The position numbers and the translations under genes were made by a program. Positions 1 through 7,588 of a stretch of DNA of 11,135 nt are shown in pieces. Where the stretch lies: assembly GCA_002348365.1 (NCBI GenBank), contig DEBC01000111.1, positions 1 to 11,135 of the forward strand, given 5' to 3'. The DNA comes from Alphaproteobacteria bacterium UBA2966. Lineage in GTDB: Bacteria > Pseudomonadota > Alphaproteobacteria > UBA2966. The notes under the pieces are model-generated. The model did no database searches, was not told where the DNA came from, and saw only the letters and a list, made by a program, of their open reading frames with translations. Numbering within the stretch: position 1 is the first letter of the stretch; each line of letters begins with the position of its first letter.

Positions 1-930
1 CGGCTCGAAATCCTCATTCAGTGCCAGCCTTACGGTGAGATCCGGAAAATTCACACCTGCAGCAGTTGCCAAATAGGAGTATCCCCAATAGCGGGCGTTG
101 ACTTCGATGAAAACAAAGTCATTTCGATGCGAATCGAAAATGTACTCGATATTTACGGGCCCATACCATGGACCCGTGGCGTCAATTATTTTAAGTGCGA
201 GTTCGTTCAATCGCTGGTTTTTGACTGGCACACCCCCAAGCGCGGGTCCGCCCCAATCATATGTCGCCTTGATCGCCCTGGATCCGAACAAAGCCTTCAC
301 CTGTTGCTTTGCATCAAGCAAGACGCCCGACAGATAGAGATTTCCAACTTGGTATGGCACCACTTCCTGTACGAATTGCGTTCCGGCCAACTCGCCCAGG
401 CTGTCACGATAAGCGGCCACTTGGTCGTAACTATCGAAGAACACGACCCCTTTGGCACTTCGTGCCGTGCGAGGACGCACGATCACCGGGTAGATGAGTC
501 CGTCCAGGTTCTCATCCAGGACGACTGTTCTGGGCACTGGAACACCGGCTCGACTGACCTTTTCGACTACACGAGGTTTGTCACCGATCCACGACAGCAC
601 GTCGTCAGGCGCTGCCACCACGTGGGCACCCGCGTCTTCGAATAACTTGCGATTGGCGCCAACTGAGATGACTTCTTCATCGGAACACGGCCACAGAACG
701 TCGACCTTCTCTTTGAGAACGATGTCGAGAATGGCACTGATGTATTTGTCGGAATCACCCGGGGGCACGACATACGCCTCATCAAGCCCCGGCGCATACA
801 TTCCTGCCACCAGATGGTCAGAATCAACACCGATGAGCCGATATCGATCAACCGACTCAAGAGAGCGGGTCACTGACCATCCACCTGACCCACCGCAACA
901 AGTGAATAGTACGGTTACCGATTCAGACAC
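1..930 (-). CDS. ATP-grasp ligase, C-terminus cut by left window edge
   Basis: Enzymes of this superfamily use ATP to join a carboxylate to an amine or similar nucleophile through an acyl phosphate; the substrate here is unknown. The frame is open for 310 codons from a GTG at 930-928 to the edge. An in-frame TAG lies five codons upstream, so GTG is the first usable start, with a weak AGG about 6 bases before it. Residues 5-130 form the N-terminal Rossmann-like domain with a Gly-rich loop (GGSGG, 13-17). PVIVRP (148-153) is the ATP-binding strand, with Arg as in carbamoyl-phosphate synthase. NIEYIF (260-265) and FIEVNAR (274-280) carry the metal ligands Glu262, Glu276 and Asn278. It is last in the visible series, 156 bases after the dioxygenase, so it may have its own promoter. 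The family call is firm. A role in acylating or aminoacylating the sugar is inference from context. Confidence 0.82.
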   Translation of the reverse strand, partial: MSESVTVLFTCCGGSGGWSVTRSLESVDRYRLIGVDSDHLVAGMYAPGLDEAYVVPPGDSDKYISAILDIVLKEKVDVLWPCSDEEVISVGANRKLFEDAGAHVVAAPDDVLSWIGDKPRVVEKVSRAGVPVPRTVVLDENLDGLIYPVIVRPRTARSAKGVVFFDSYDQVAAYRDSLGELAGTQFVQEVVPYQVGNLYLSGVLLDAKQQVKALFGSRAIKATYDWGGPALGGVPVKNQRLNELALKIIDATGPWYGPVNIEYIFDSHRNDFVFIEVNARYWGYSYLATAAGVNFPDLTVRLALNEDFEP

Positions 931-1086
931 GCTCTGCCTGCCCTAAGCAGTTGAAAATCCATTTGAGTTTAGTATCTCTTCAGGACACCTGGACCAATCG
1001 GTCAACGTCGCAATTCTCAAACCATTCAATCTCTATAACGGCGCCTGAATAGAGCGTCAGAGCACTGCCGCACTAAGTCAATCCGA

Positions 1087-2184
1087 TTATTGAACTGGAA
1101 TTTGCGCCTGTAAATTCGATGAAACGCTGCTCAAGTCACTAAATATGTCCGGGTTCTCTTGCCTGTAAACATAGTTGTAGAAGCTGGTCATGCTTCCGAG
1201 AATTTCAGTGTGTCGAGACCTTTGTTCGTCGGAATAGCTTCCTGGCAAATGCACCGCCGTAGATCTATGAAACACCGGCAACATTCTGGAGAACGCAGAG
1301 GTGTAATGAATCAAAAGCATGAACCGCCGACCCGTCATCGTTCCGTCGGTGGGAGGACGATTTCCTCGATGAAGACATCGGGTTGCGTCCATCGCGCCAA
1401 TGGTTCCACGAGGCCCGACAAATTCGACCTGACGAACATCCGGTAAGATGGATTCAATCTCTTCATCCATATAACGAAACCCGAGACGTCTACCGTCGCC
1501 GGTCTTAGCAAGATATTTCCTTTGAATTGCCTGCGATTGCGCCGCAGGAATTATCGTTGTCGGACCGCATCGATCATCTATTTCGTCCAAGAAGAAAAAG
1601 AACTTCAGTTGCCGCTTGTCCTCGCTGTCGAAATGATAGTCTTGCGATCTTCCTTTCTGATAGATGTCATGTTGTGGTGAATACCAGAGGCTTATTCGGT
1701 TCACTACGGGTAGAGAACCTATGTACTCACTGGCCATGGCGACGAGCCAGTCGCTACATGCGAGTTGAAATATCGGAGTCACACGTGGATCCGAGATATC
1801 CTTTACGTCCAGCGACACACGGAAGGGTTGCTTGTCCAGCAGACCCTCCCAATCAAATCCACTGGTCGCGGATGTTGCAGCTTGAATGGCATCTTTTACG
1901 TACGGAAGATCGTTCCCATCAAACAACTTGTACCCGTCTTCGGAACGCACCCGTCCTCCATCACTAACCCGCGCCACGAGTGGCCGCGACATCAGTTTTC
2001 GCTCCAAGAACCGTCGGCACCAAATTGCGGCGAGGAAATAATATGCGAGGTAGAGCCAGCGCCTCGTTTGGGGCAAAAGCAGGAAAGTCAGATACTGAGG
2101 TTTTCGCCGAAACGTTGAGAGTCTACTGATTGCACGAGGCCAGCGCCTTTCGAGTCGGCTCGCTACCGCATTCGCAATCGACAT
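1087..2184 (-). CDS. PhyH-like Fe(II)/2-oxoglutarate dioxygenase
   Basis: This looks like a non-haem iron oxygenase that would hydroxylate a substrate using O2 and 2-oxoglutarate. The 365-residue protein has the facial-triad pattern: His184-Phe-Asp186 in YHFDSED and His272 in CLHRGN, followed by Arg287 (GRRFML) at the usual place for the 2-oxoglutarate-binding residue. The stretch LKFFFFLDEID (193-203) followed by GPTTIIP (207-213) is typical of the phytanoyl-CoA dioxygenase family. An N-terminal extension of about 80 residues comes before the catalytic core. It includes an aromatic, hydrophobic run (43-56) flanked by Arg and Lys that could touch membrane. The ATG at 2184 is supported by GAGGAT at 2196-2191. 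The gene lies between a NeuB-family synthase and an ATP-grasp ligase, which points to hydroxylation of the sugar or its substituent. That substrate is inferred only. The fold is fairly certain. Confidence 0.75.
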   Translation of the reverse strand: MSIANAVASRLERRWPRAISRLSTFRRKPQYLTFLLLPQTRRWLYLAYYFLAAIWCRRFLERKLMSRPLVARVSDGGRVRSEDGYKLFDGNDLPYVKDAIQAATSATSGFDWEGLLDKQPFRVSLDVKDISDPRVTPIFQLACSDWLVAMASEYIGSLPVVNRISLWYSPQHDIYQKGRSQDYHFDSEDKRQLKFFFFLDEIDDRCGPTTIIPAAQSQAIQRKYLAKTGDGRRLGFRYMDEEIESILPDVRQVEFVGPRGTIGAMDATRCLHRGNRPPTDGTMTGRRFMLLIHYTSAFSRMLPVFHRSTAVHLPGSYSDEQRSRHTEILGSMTSFYNYVYRQENPDIFSDLSSVSSNLQAQIPVQ

Positions 2185-2190
2185 TACAAA

Positions 2191-2196
2191 ATCCTC
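2191..2196 (-). promoter_or_regulatory. Ribosome binding site of the dioxygenase gene
   Basis: GAGGAT on the minus strand, with the GAGG core ending 8 bases before the ATG at 2184. It is one of the best Shine-Dalgarno matches in the window and decides the start of this gene. It suggests independent initiation after the 162-base gap that follows the NeuB-family gene. Confidence 0.6.
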
Positions 2197-2346
2197 AACC
2201 GTATTCGATGCAGCACGCGTTGATGCTACCGCTTTGTCCTCGCGCCAAATTCATCCCCAAACCGGGGACAAGATCCGGACTCCAGGAAATGACGATAGTC
2301 AAAAGGCAATCCCGGGAACAATGCATTGAGCGAGATCAAGACCCCG

Positions 2347-3366
2347 CTATATATCTTCCCACTTAACGCTCTCACCTGCGCCAATGGTACGACGTGCTTT
2401 CCGTCCAACCACGATGTCGATATGTTCCGGCGCAATTCCAGTTCCGTCCTTAGGTCGCTTGGGATAGATCATTTGGCTGGAAATCTCCTGACCTTCCTCA
2501 ATATCGACCATCGCTGTCACGTATCGGCGGCCCATTGCACGAAACTCCACCTCTTCGCCAACCGGCTCAATCCGGTTCGTACCGCGCATTGCCTCGATCG
2601 TGCGAATGCCCTCGACCATTTCCTTCAAAACTTCGGGATTCGCCGAGAAATGATGGTCATGGCCTTCCATCGAATTGTCGAGGGTGAAGTGCTTCTCGAC
2701 GATGCTCGCCCCTTGAGATACCGCTGATATGGCAGCAATGGGACCAACGGTGTGATCAGAAAATCCGATCGGACCTCGAAAAGACCCGCGGAGCGTCTCC
2801 AGACCGGATAGGTTCACTTGCTCCGGCGGACAAGGGTAGATGGACGTGCACTTCAATATTGCGACTGATGGCGCACCATGTTCTCGCAACGTCTCCTCGG
2901 TATGCATAATCTCAGACAAATTCGCGGCACCCGTTGATATGATGATGGGGCGCCCGTAACCGGCCACTCGCTTCAAGAGCGGGGTATTGGTCAGGTTTGC
3001 GGAACTGACCTTGAACAACGGGAGATCAAGTTGTTCGAGTATGTCCAAACCTGATTCTGTGGAGGCCGACGAAAAGAAAACAACACCTCTTTCATTTGCA
3101 TGCTGTTGAAGTCCACGTAGATCCTGGACGTCCGACATCTCATTGTTCTTAAAAATCTCGTAATAGGGATTCCCCGGCGCGACCATGGTCTCCACAAGAA
3201 AGGTCTGCATCTTGACCGCATCGGCACCGCTGTCTGCAGCCGCATCGATCATTTGGTGCGCGAGATCCGTGCTGCCGTTGTGGTTGATTCCGAGTTCTGC
3301 GATGACGAAAGCGGGCTCTCCTTTACCTACCATTCGACCACCGACGTCCATAACTCTCATTTGCAT
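2347..3366 (-). CDS. neuB: NeuB-family nonulosonic acid synthase (SpsE/LegI/PseI type)
   Basis: It condenses a six-carbon amino sugar with phosphoenolpyruvate to make a nine-carbon nonulosonic acid in the cytoplasm. With the chosen ATG the protein has 339 residues, the normal family length. Residues 20-270 are the TIM barrel: FVIAELGINHNG (20-31), VKMQTF (51-56), LKCTSIYPCP (171-180), and the probable metal ligands His205 in GFSDHT and His226 in EKHFT. Residues from about 280 to the end form the antifreeze-like SAF domain (SSQMIYPKRP, GTGI). The frame is open upstream to a GTG at 3471 inside the PseG-like gene. I prefer the ATG at 3366, just before the conserved core; GAAGAG at 3375-3370 precedes it. 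A second ATG at 3360 fits that site's spacing better. Family membership is very secure. Whether the product is neuraminic, legionaminic, pseudaminic or another acid cannot be told, so the gene symbol is a family label. Confidence 0.92.
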   Translation of the reverse strand: MQMRVMDVGGRMVGKGEPAFVIAELGINHNGSTDLAHQMIDAAADSGADAVKMQTFLVETMVAPGNPYYEIFKNNEMSDVQDLRGLQQHANERGVVFFSSASTESGLDILEQLDLPLFKVSSANLTNTPLLKRVAGYGRPIIISTGAANLSEIMHTEETLREHGAPSVAILKCTSIYPCPPEQVNLSGLETLRGSFRGPIGFSDHTVGPIAAISAVSQGASIVEKHFTLDNSMEGHDHHFSANPEVLKEMVEGIRTIEAMRGTNRIEPVGEEVEFRAMGRRYVTAMVDIEEGQEISSQMIYPKRPKDGTGIAPEHIDIVVGRKARRTIGAGESVKWEDI

Positions 3367-3369
3367 GTT

Positions 3370-3375
3370 CTCTTC
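3370..3375 (-). promoter_or_regulatory. Ribosome binding site of the NeuB-family gene
   Basis: GAAGAG on the minus strand ends 3 bases before the ATG at 3366 and 9 bases before the ATG at 3360. It argues for one of these two starts rather than the upstream GTG at 3471, and spacing favours 3360. Confidence 0.45.
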
Positions 3376-3436
3376 ACTGTTTGATGTCGGGTCAAATCCT
3401 TGCCGAGTGGGCCAACGCTGATCGAGTTCACCCGGA

Positions 3437-4513
3437 CTATGCCAAAGCCTTCCCCGCCTGAGAGCGCACACCTTGCGAGTTAGTACCGCATGATAACATG
3501 GCGTCCACCACTCTCGAGACGCCCAAACCGTCGCATACCTTGGCAGCCGCTATCGACATTTCGTGCAAGAGGTCGGCGTTTTCCACCACCTTTTCGAGGT
3601 GTTCCGCGAATCGTTCCGGAGACAATTCTTCGAAGTGTCCCATGAGATGCGCAGCGCCGCGCGCCTCCAACGATTTTCCAATAGTGATCTGATTTGGAGA
3701 TGTGGTGACTAGGAATGCGGGAAGGCCCAGGCAGCAGAACTCCCAGGCAGTCGTTCCGGCAGCGCCGATCGCGAGATCAGCCTCTTCGATAAGTCTTGCC
3801 ATGTCATGGACACCAACATGCAGGACAGCAGAAATGCCCTTATTTCGGATGAATTCTTCAAGTTCTCCAAGACGCGGAGCGGAGGGGCCAATCACGATGT
3901 TTATCTCGGCACGGATGCCGGAAAGCGTTATTCCTTCGAGAGTCGTCGGAATGCAGTTACGCAAATCCAGACTTCCGTAACTTACGAGAATTTTGTCCAA
4001 GGTTGCGTTAGGTCGACGCACCAGCGACCGTTCCCGGGCGTTTCGGAACTGGTCGCGGAGAAGAGCATATCGGGTTCCGAGGAGCAGCCGACAATCCGGA
4101 CCTACGACTTTCCGATAATCCGCCTCGCTGCGGTCCACGGTTTGATCCAGCAATAAGTCAACGTCATGTGATCGATCAGCAAGATCATCAATGGCCATCA
4201 CGTTTCGGGCCCACGGTCGACAGGCCGATTCAAAGGTGGCGTCGAGTTCGTAGTTGTCGACCACCAAGAAATCGACTCCTTGCGGCCACGTCATCGCGAG
4301 CGTTGTGACGTCATCTCCGCCGTCGCCCGGCAAGGCGACGAAGTCATAGCAGTCAGCCCCAAGAGATTTCAGTGTCGCGCCAGTGTCAGGGCCCCCCGCG
4401 AAGGCGCTTGACCATCCTTCGCCTTTCAGGCCGTCAGCCAATGAGAGGCAGCGCATTAGATGACCGGCACCGTGTCGTGCAGACGCATCAACTCGGAATA
4501 AAGCCAGGGGCAC
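3437..4513 (-). CDS. pseG: PseG/SpsG-like nucleotide-sugar hydrolase
   Basis: PseG removes UDP from UDP-2,4-diacetamido-2,4,6-trideoxy-L-altrose, freeing the sugar that the NeuB-family enzyme next condenses. SpsG homologues are often found beside SpsE and SpsF, as here. The 358-residue protein has the GT-B fold signature: RVDASARHGAGHLMRC (7-22), with His18 matching the catalytic His of PseG; VVDNYELD (84-91); VIGPSAPR (207-214); and the nucleotide-binding segment GAAGTTAWE (250-258). A C-terminal tail of about 30 residues makes it slightly longer than typical PseG. It starts with GTG at 4513, only 3 bases after the TAA of the fusion gene, which implies translational coupling; there is no clear Shine-Dalgarno site. 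The exact sugar substrate is inferred from the family. A glycosyltransferase role is a less likely alternative. Confidence 0.83.
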   Translation of the reverse strand: MPLALFRVDASARHGAGHLMRCLSLADGLKGEGWSSAFAGGPDTGATLKSLGADCYDFVALPGDGGDDVTTLAMTWPQGVDFLVVDNYELDATFESACRPWARNVMAIDDLADRSHDVDLLLDQTVDRSEADYRKVVGPDCRLLLGTRYALLRDQFRNARERSLVRRPNATLDKILVSYGSLDLRNCIPTTLEGITLSGIRAEINIVIGPSAPRLGELEEFIRNKGISAVLHVGVHDMARLIEEADLAIGAAGTTAWEFCCLGLPAFLVTTSPNQITIGKSLEARGAAHLMGHFEELSPERFAEHLEKVVENADLLHEMSIAAAKVCDGLGVSRVVDAMLSCGTNSQGVRSQAGKALA

Positions 4514-4516
4514 TGT

Positions 4517-6577
4517 TTATTGACGAACGCTGAAAATAGGTTCAATCGGCGCGACTGGCAGGCGTTTCTCCAGCTTGCCATCGGGAAGTTCTTCGGCAAT
4601 CCGAGCGAAGGCTCTGTCATAGGCGGCGAGTGCTATGCCAACATCCCGATCTTCATGGGCATAGCAAATGTTCTGACTGCCCCCGATCAGCACACCGCTT
4701 TCCAACATGACGCAGTTGAACAATGTCTTGATCGCTTGGCGGCGCGCCGATTCATGATCGCGGAAACCGATCCGGCACCACGGGGCCAGTCCCGCCACCA
4801 CCACGACATCGTCTAGTCCGTGTCGCGAACGTGCCTCGATAATTCCCGAAATCAGCCGATCGCCGGTCTGCCATATCCTCTCGATCACCGGCTCTTGCTT
4901 CATCTTGTCGATGACGGCGATCGACGCGGCAAGAGACAGCGCCTCGCCTCCGAAGGTCGATGAAAGGAACACCTCGCTCATCTTCTCCATAAGGTCGGTG
5001 CTTCCCACCAGTGCCGCGATCGGCATGCCATTGCCCATCGCCTTGCCATAGCAGGCGAGGTCGGGCACGACCCCGTAGTACTCCTGGGCGCCGCCCAGCG
5101 CGAAGCGGAATCCGGAGACGATTTCATCGAGAATGAACAACGCTCCATGCTTGTGTGCCAGCTCCTTCACGCCCTTGAGGTAGTCGCTGGCGGGCTCATC
5201 AGACGACTCTGGCTCCAACATGACCGCCGCGAATTCGTTGGGGAACTTCTTCAGGGTTTCCTCGAGGGCCTCAAGATCATGATACGGCACTGGATGAGTG
5301 AGTTCCTGGAGCGCCTTTGGAACTCCTTTGTTCATCGTCGTGGCGCCGACGTACCAATCCTGCCAGCCATGATATCCGCAGATTACGAGGCGTTCCCGGC
5401 CAGTTGCGGCGCGCGCGATCCGGACCGATCCCGATGTCGCATCGGTGCCGTTCTTGCCGAAACGCACCATTTCCGCGCAGGGCACGATCTCGATGAGACG
5501 TTCGGCAAGCTGATACTCCAGATCGGTGGCGAGACTAAAACTTATGCCACGGGCGAGCTGTCGTCGGATCGCCGTGTCCACGTCCTCGTCGCAGTAACCG
5601 AGAATGATGGGCAGCAGTCCACAGACGAAATCGACATACTCGTTACCATCCACGTCCCATACGCGGCCACCAAGGCCATGGGAGAGAAACATCGGCGAGT
5701 GCCCGCGCGGAAAATTCACGTATGACTTGCTGAAGGTCTGCGACCCGAGCGGTATGACCTTCTCTGTCCGGGCCAGCATCTCATCAGAGACATCGAAGGA
5801 TCTGTCATAGAACCTGCCGCTTTCGATATCGGCAGGGAGTGATCTGCGTGCACCGAGTTCACGAGGCGTTTCCTCGATGATCTGGCGCAATTCGGGGTTT
5901 TCCTCCAAGACGGAAAGTACGTCGACAAAGCTCGGGGATTGATTGTCATCTGGCAGGCGTTTCACGATCTCCTCGAGGAACTCGAGGTCCTTGGGGTAGT
6001 CCACTGTCCAACGCTCGGATCCTGCGTTGGGGATGGGACACGGAAGCGTTTCAACCTTGTATCTGTGCTGACGAGCTCGAATGAATGGGGAGACGTGCTC
6101 TTTCTCGGTCATCAGGGTCGATTCTTCGGCCGCCTCGAACAAGGCCTTCGCAGTAATCACTTCACAGTCGAGCCCATCAGGCCACGACCGGGGCTGGTTA
6201 TTGTTGGCGTAGTCAGCTCCGGTCCTCTGCCGAAGCAGAACCACCTGGCCGCAGACCTGGGGATCGATAAGGGGACAATCCGCCGTCAGGCGTATGATGA
6301 CATCGGCTTTCTCCGATTTCGCCGCCAGCACCATCCTGTCCAGCACGTTCTCGAGTGATCCCCTGTAGGCAGTGACGCCGAATTGCTCGCACCATTCTGC
6401 GATCGGCGTGTCGGAGACGTCATCCGACGTCGCCACCACGACACCATTTACACCGGGAATCGCGCGTGCCGACGTGATGACCCATTCGAGCAACGGTCGG
6501 CCCGCCATGGGTAACAGCACCTTATTGGGCAATCGGGTCGACGCCATTCGCGCCTGAATTACGGCAATGGTGTTCAC
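4517..6577 (-). CDS. Fusion: SpsF-type cytidylyltransferase + class III PLP aminotransferase
   Basis: Two enzymes are joined in one 686-residue chain. Residues 1-235 are an SpsF/COG1861 cytidylyltransferase: IAVIQARMASTRLPNKVL (4-21), SLENVLDR (74-81) and LTADCPLIDP (97-106). This family activates sugars or nonulosonic acids with CTP. Residues from about 265 to 660 are a glutamate-1-semialdehyde-aminomutase-like class III aminotransferase: GKNGTDA for PLP phosphate (374-380), GYHGWQDWY stacking on the cofactor (401-409), LDEIVSGFR with Asp484, and YGKAMGNG with the Schiff-base Lys512. Both halves keep their key residues. The GTG start at 6577 overlaps the TGA of the oxidoreductase gene as GTGA and has GGAGAG at ideal distance. 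The frame runs up to 6610, but that start would add residues absent from SpsF proteins. The aminotransferase probably aminates a keto-sugar made by a neighbouring enzyme; this is inference. Confidence 0.9.
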   Translation of the reverse strand: MNTIAVIQARMASTRLPNKVLLPMAGRPLLEWVITSARAIPGVNGVVVATSDDVSDTPIAEWCEQFGVTAYRGSLENVLDRMVLAAKSEKADVIIRLTADCPLIDPQVCGQVVLLRQRTGADYANNNQPRSWPDGLDCEVITAKALFEAAEESTLMTEKEHVSPFIRARQHRYKVETLPCPIPNAGSERWTVDYPKDLEFLEEIVKRLPDDNQSPSFVDVLSVLEENPELRQIIEETPRELGARRSLPADIESGRFYDRSFDVSDEMLARTEKVIPLGSQTFSKSYVNFPRGHSPMFLSHGLGGRVWDVDGNEYVDFVCGLLPIILGYCDEDVDTAIRRQLARGISFSLATDLEYQLAERLIEIVPCAEMVRFGKNGTDATSGSVRIARAATGRERLVICGYHGWQDWYVGATTMNKGVPKALQELTHPVPYHDLEALEETLKKFPNEFAAVMLEPESSDEPASDYLKGVKELAHKHGALFILDEIVSGFRFALGGAQEYYGVVPDLACYGKAMGNGMPIAALVGSTDLMEKMSEVFLSSTFGGEALSLAASIAVIDKMKQEPVIERIWQTGDRLISGIIEARSRHGLDDVVVVAGLAPWCRIGFRDHESARRQAIKTLFNCVMLESGVLIGGSQNICYAHEDRDVGIALAAYDRAFARIAEELPDGKLEKRLPVAPIEPIFSVRQ

Positions 6578-7557
6578 AGAATCTCTCCAGAGGTTTCGGG
6601 AAGCTGGCACATGCGACGAGCACTGATGACCTGCTGAAGGACGCCAAAAGCCTCCGTCCCAGTGCAGATGGGTTCGGACTTACCGTCGATGCAATCGATG
6701 AAATCACGCATTTCAGCCTGGTACTCGTCGATCGGCTTGCCTTTGTACGTTTGCTGATCGACAGTTTCTCCAGCCGCATCGAGTTGGACCAGAGTTCGAT
6801 TCACGAGGTCGAGACGCAGCGCACCTTCGGTCCCGGCGATTTCCGCGAGTCTCTGGCGTGGCCGGGAAACGTAGTCGAGATGGAGGGTCGAAAACGGACC
6901 ATCAAGATGCTGAAGAATAACGTCAGCGCAATCCTCCGCCGCAATTTCCAGACATCCTGAGTTGCGCGCCGCGGCGGCGACCGTCTGCGCCGCACCAAGC
7001 ATGAAATTAGCCAGATCGAATTCGTGGATGACGTCGAATAGTACGCCGCCGGTGCACGGATCGGCCGCGTAACCCTTCCGATAGTCGGAGGCTGGTCGCC
7101 ATTCAGGAAGGTAGGAGGCGCACAAAAAGCGTCCCCATAACGGATTGCCGATCGCACCACTGTCGAGGATGCTCTTTCCCGCGCGAACAACGTCTCTGTA
7201 TCTAAGATTCAGACCGGCGAAAACGGTGAGCCCCTGACGTTCCGCATCCCGCAAGACTTCCGCCACACCCAGTTCTGTGTGGGCCAATGGTTTCTCCACG
7301 AAGACATGGGTGCCGCGCGCCACCGCTTCTTTCAGATCCCCGAAATGATGCTGGTTTGGGCTGGCAATGACGATTGCTTCACTTCCATCAAGAGTCGCCT
7401 CCCGGTCTCCACTCGCCCGGCCCCCTGCCTCGCACAGTTCAGCCTGGCGCGAGGGATCGGGGTCGTATCCGGAAACGTTCTGGCCGAAGTCCAGAAGAAT
7501 CTTGGCGTGTCGCAATCCCGCGGAGCCAAGTCCGAGAACCGAAATATTCCTGACCAT
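6574..7557 (-). CDS. Gfo/Idh/MocA-family NAD(P)-dependent oxidoreductase
   Basis: Members of this family oxidise or reduce sugar hydroxyl or keto groups with NAD(P). The 327-residue protein starts with a Rossmann fold (VLGLGSAG, 7-14), followed by IVIASPNQHH (62-71) and FVEKPLAH (86-93) with the conserved Glu-Lys-Pro at 88-90. In the C-terminal domain GGVLFDVIHEFD (170-181) carries the Asp175/His178 pair usual at the active site. The length is normal. The ATG at 7557 sits immediately before the Rossmann strand, though I see no good Shine-Dalgarno site. Its stop overlaps the start of the cytidylyltransferase-aminotransferase fusion, so it likely supplies a keto-sugar to that aminotransferase. 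Family assignment is secure. Whether it acts on the free sugar, a nucleotide sugar or the nonulosonic acid is unknown. Confidence 0.87.
   Translation of the reverse strand: MVRNISVLGLGSAGLRHAKILLDFGQNVSGYDPDPSRQAELCEAGGRASGDREATLDGSEAIVIASPNQHHFGDLKEAVARGTHVFVEKPLAHTELGVAEVLRDAERQGLTVFAGLNLRYRDVVRAGKSILDSGAIGNPLWGRFLCASYLPEWRPASDYRKGYAADPCTGGVLFDVIHEFDLANFMLGAAQTVAAAARNSGCLEIAAEDCADVILQHLDGPFSTLHLDYVSRPRQRLAEIAGTEGALRLDLVNRTLVQLDAAGETVDQQTYKGKPIDEYQAEMRDFIDCIDGKSEPICTGTEAFGVLQQVISARRMCQLPETSGEIL
6583..6588 (-). promoter_or_regulatory. Ribosome binding site and GTGA coupling for the fusion gene
   Basis: GGAGAG on the minus strand lies inside the last codons of the oxidoreductase gene. Its GGAG core ends 7 bases before the GTG at 6577. 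The stop and start overlap as GTGA (6577-6574), so the two proteins are probably translated in a coupled way. This sets the start of the fusion protein. Confidence 0.7.
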
Positions 7558-7588
7558 GCGATTCAGTGAAGCGCTGCTACGATGCCGG

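Noticed and set aside
127..946. Plus-strand reading frames of up to 172 codons at 127-645 and 494-946
   Set aside because: They lie opposite the ATP-grasp gene, whose conserved motifs on the minus strand account for this DNA. Their translations resemble no family.
990..1006. TTGACC resembling a -35 box with a possible GATACT -10 box in the 931-1086 gap
   Set aside because: The spacing of 23 bases is too long for a sigma-70 promoter, and no better -10 box sits at 16-18 bases.
980..1072. 30-codon minus-strand stretch in the gap before the ATP-grasp gene (contains VIEIEWFENCD)
   Set aside because: It looks protein-like but has no ATG, GTG or TTG start and no ribosome site. It is too short to call a gene or remnant.
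2254..2268. Perfect 5-base hairpin TCCCC-loop-GGGGA between the NeuB-family and dioxygenase genes
   Set aside because: There is no T-run on the minus strand after it, so it is not a convincing terminator. A hairpin this short is expected by chance.
3367..3471. Upstream GTG start at 3471 for the NeuB-family gene (35 extra residues)
   Set aside because: The added residues overlap the PseG-like gene and look unlike the family. An ATG with GAAGAG just before it lies at the conserved N-terminus.
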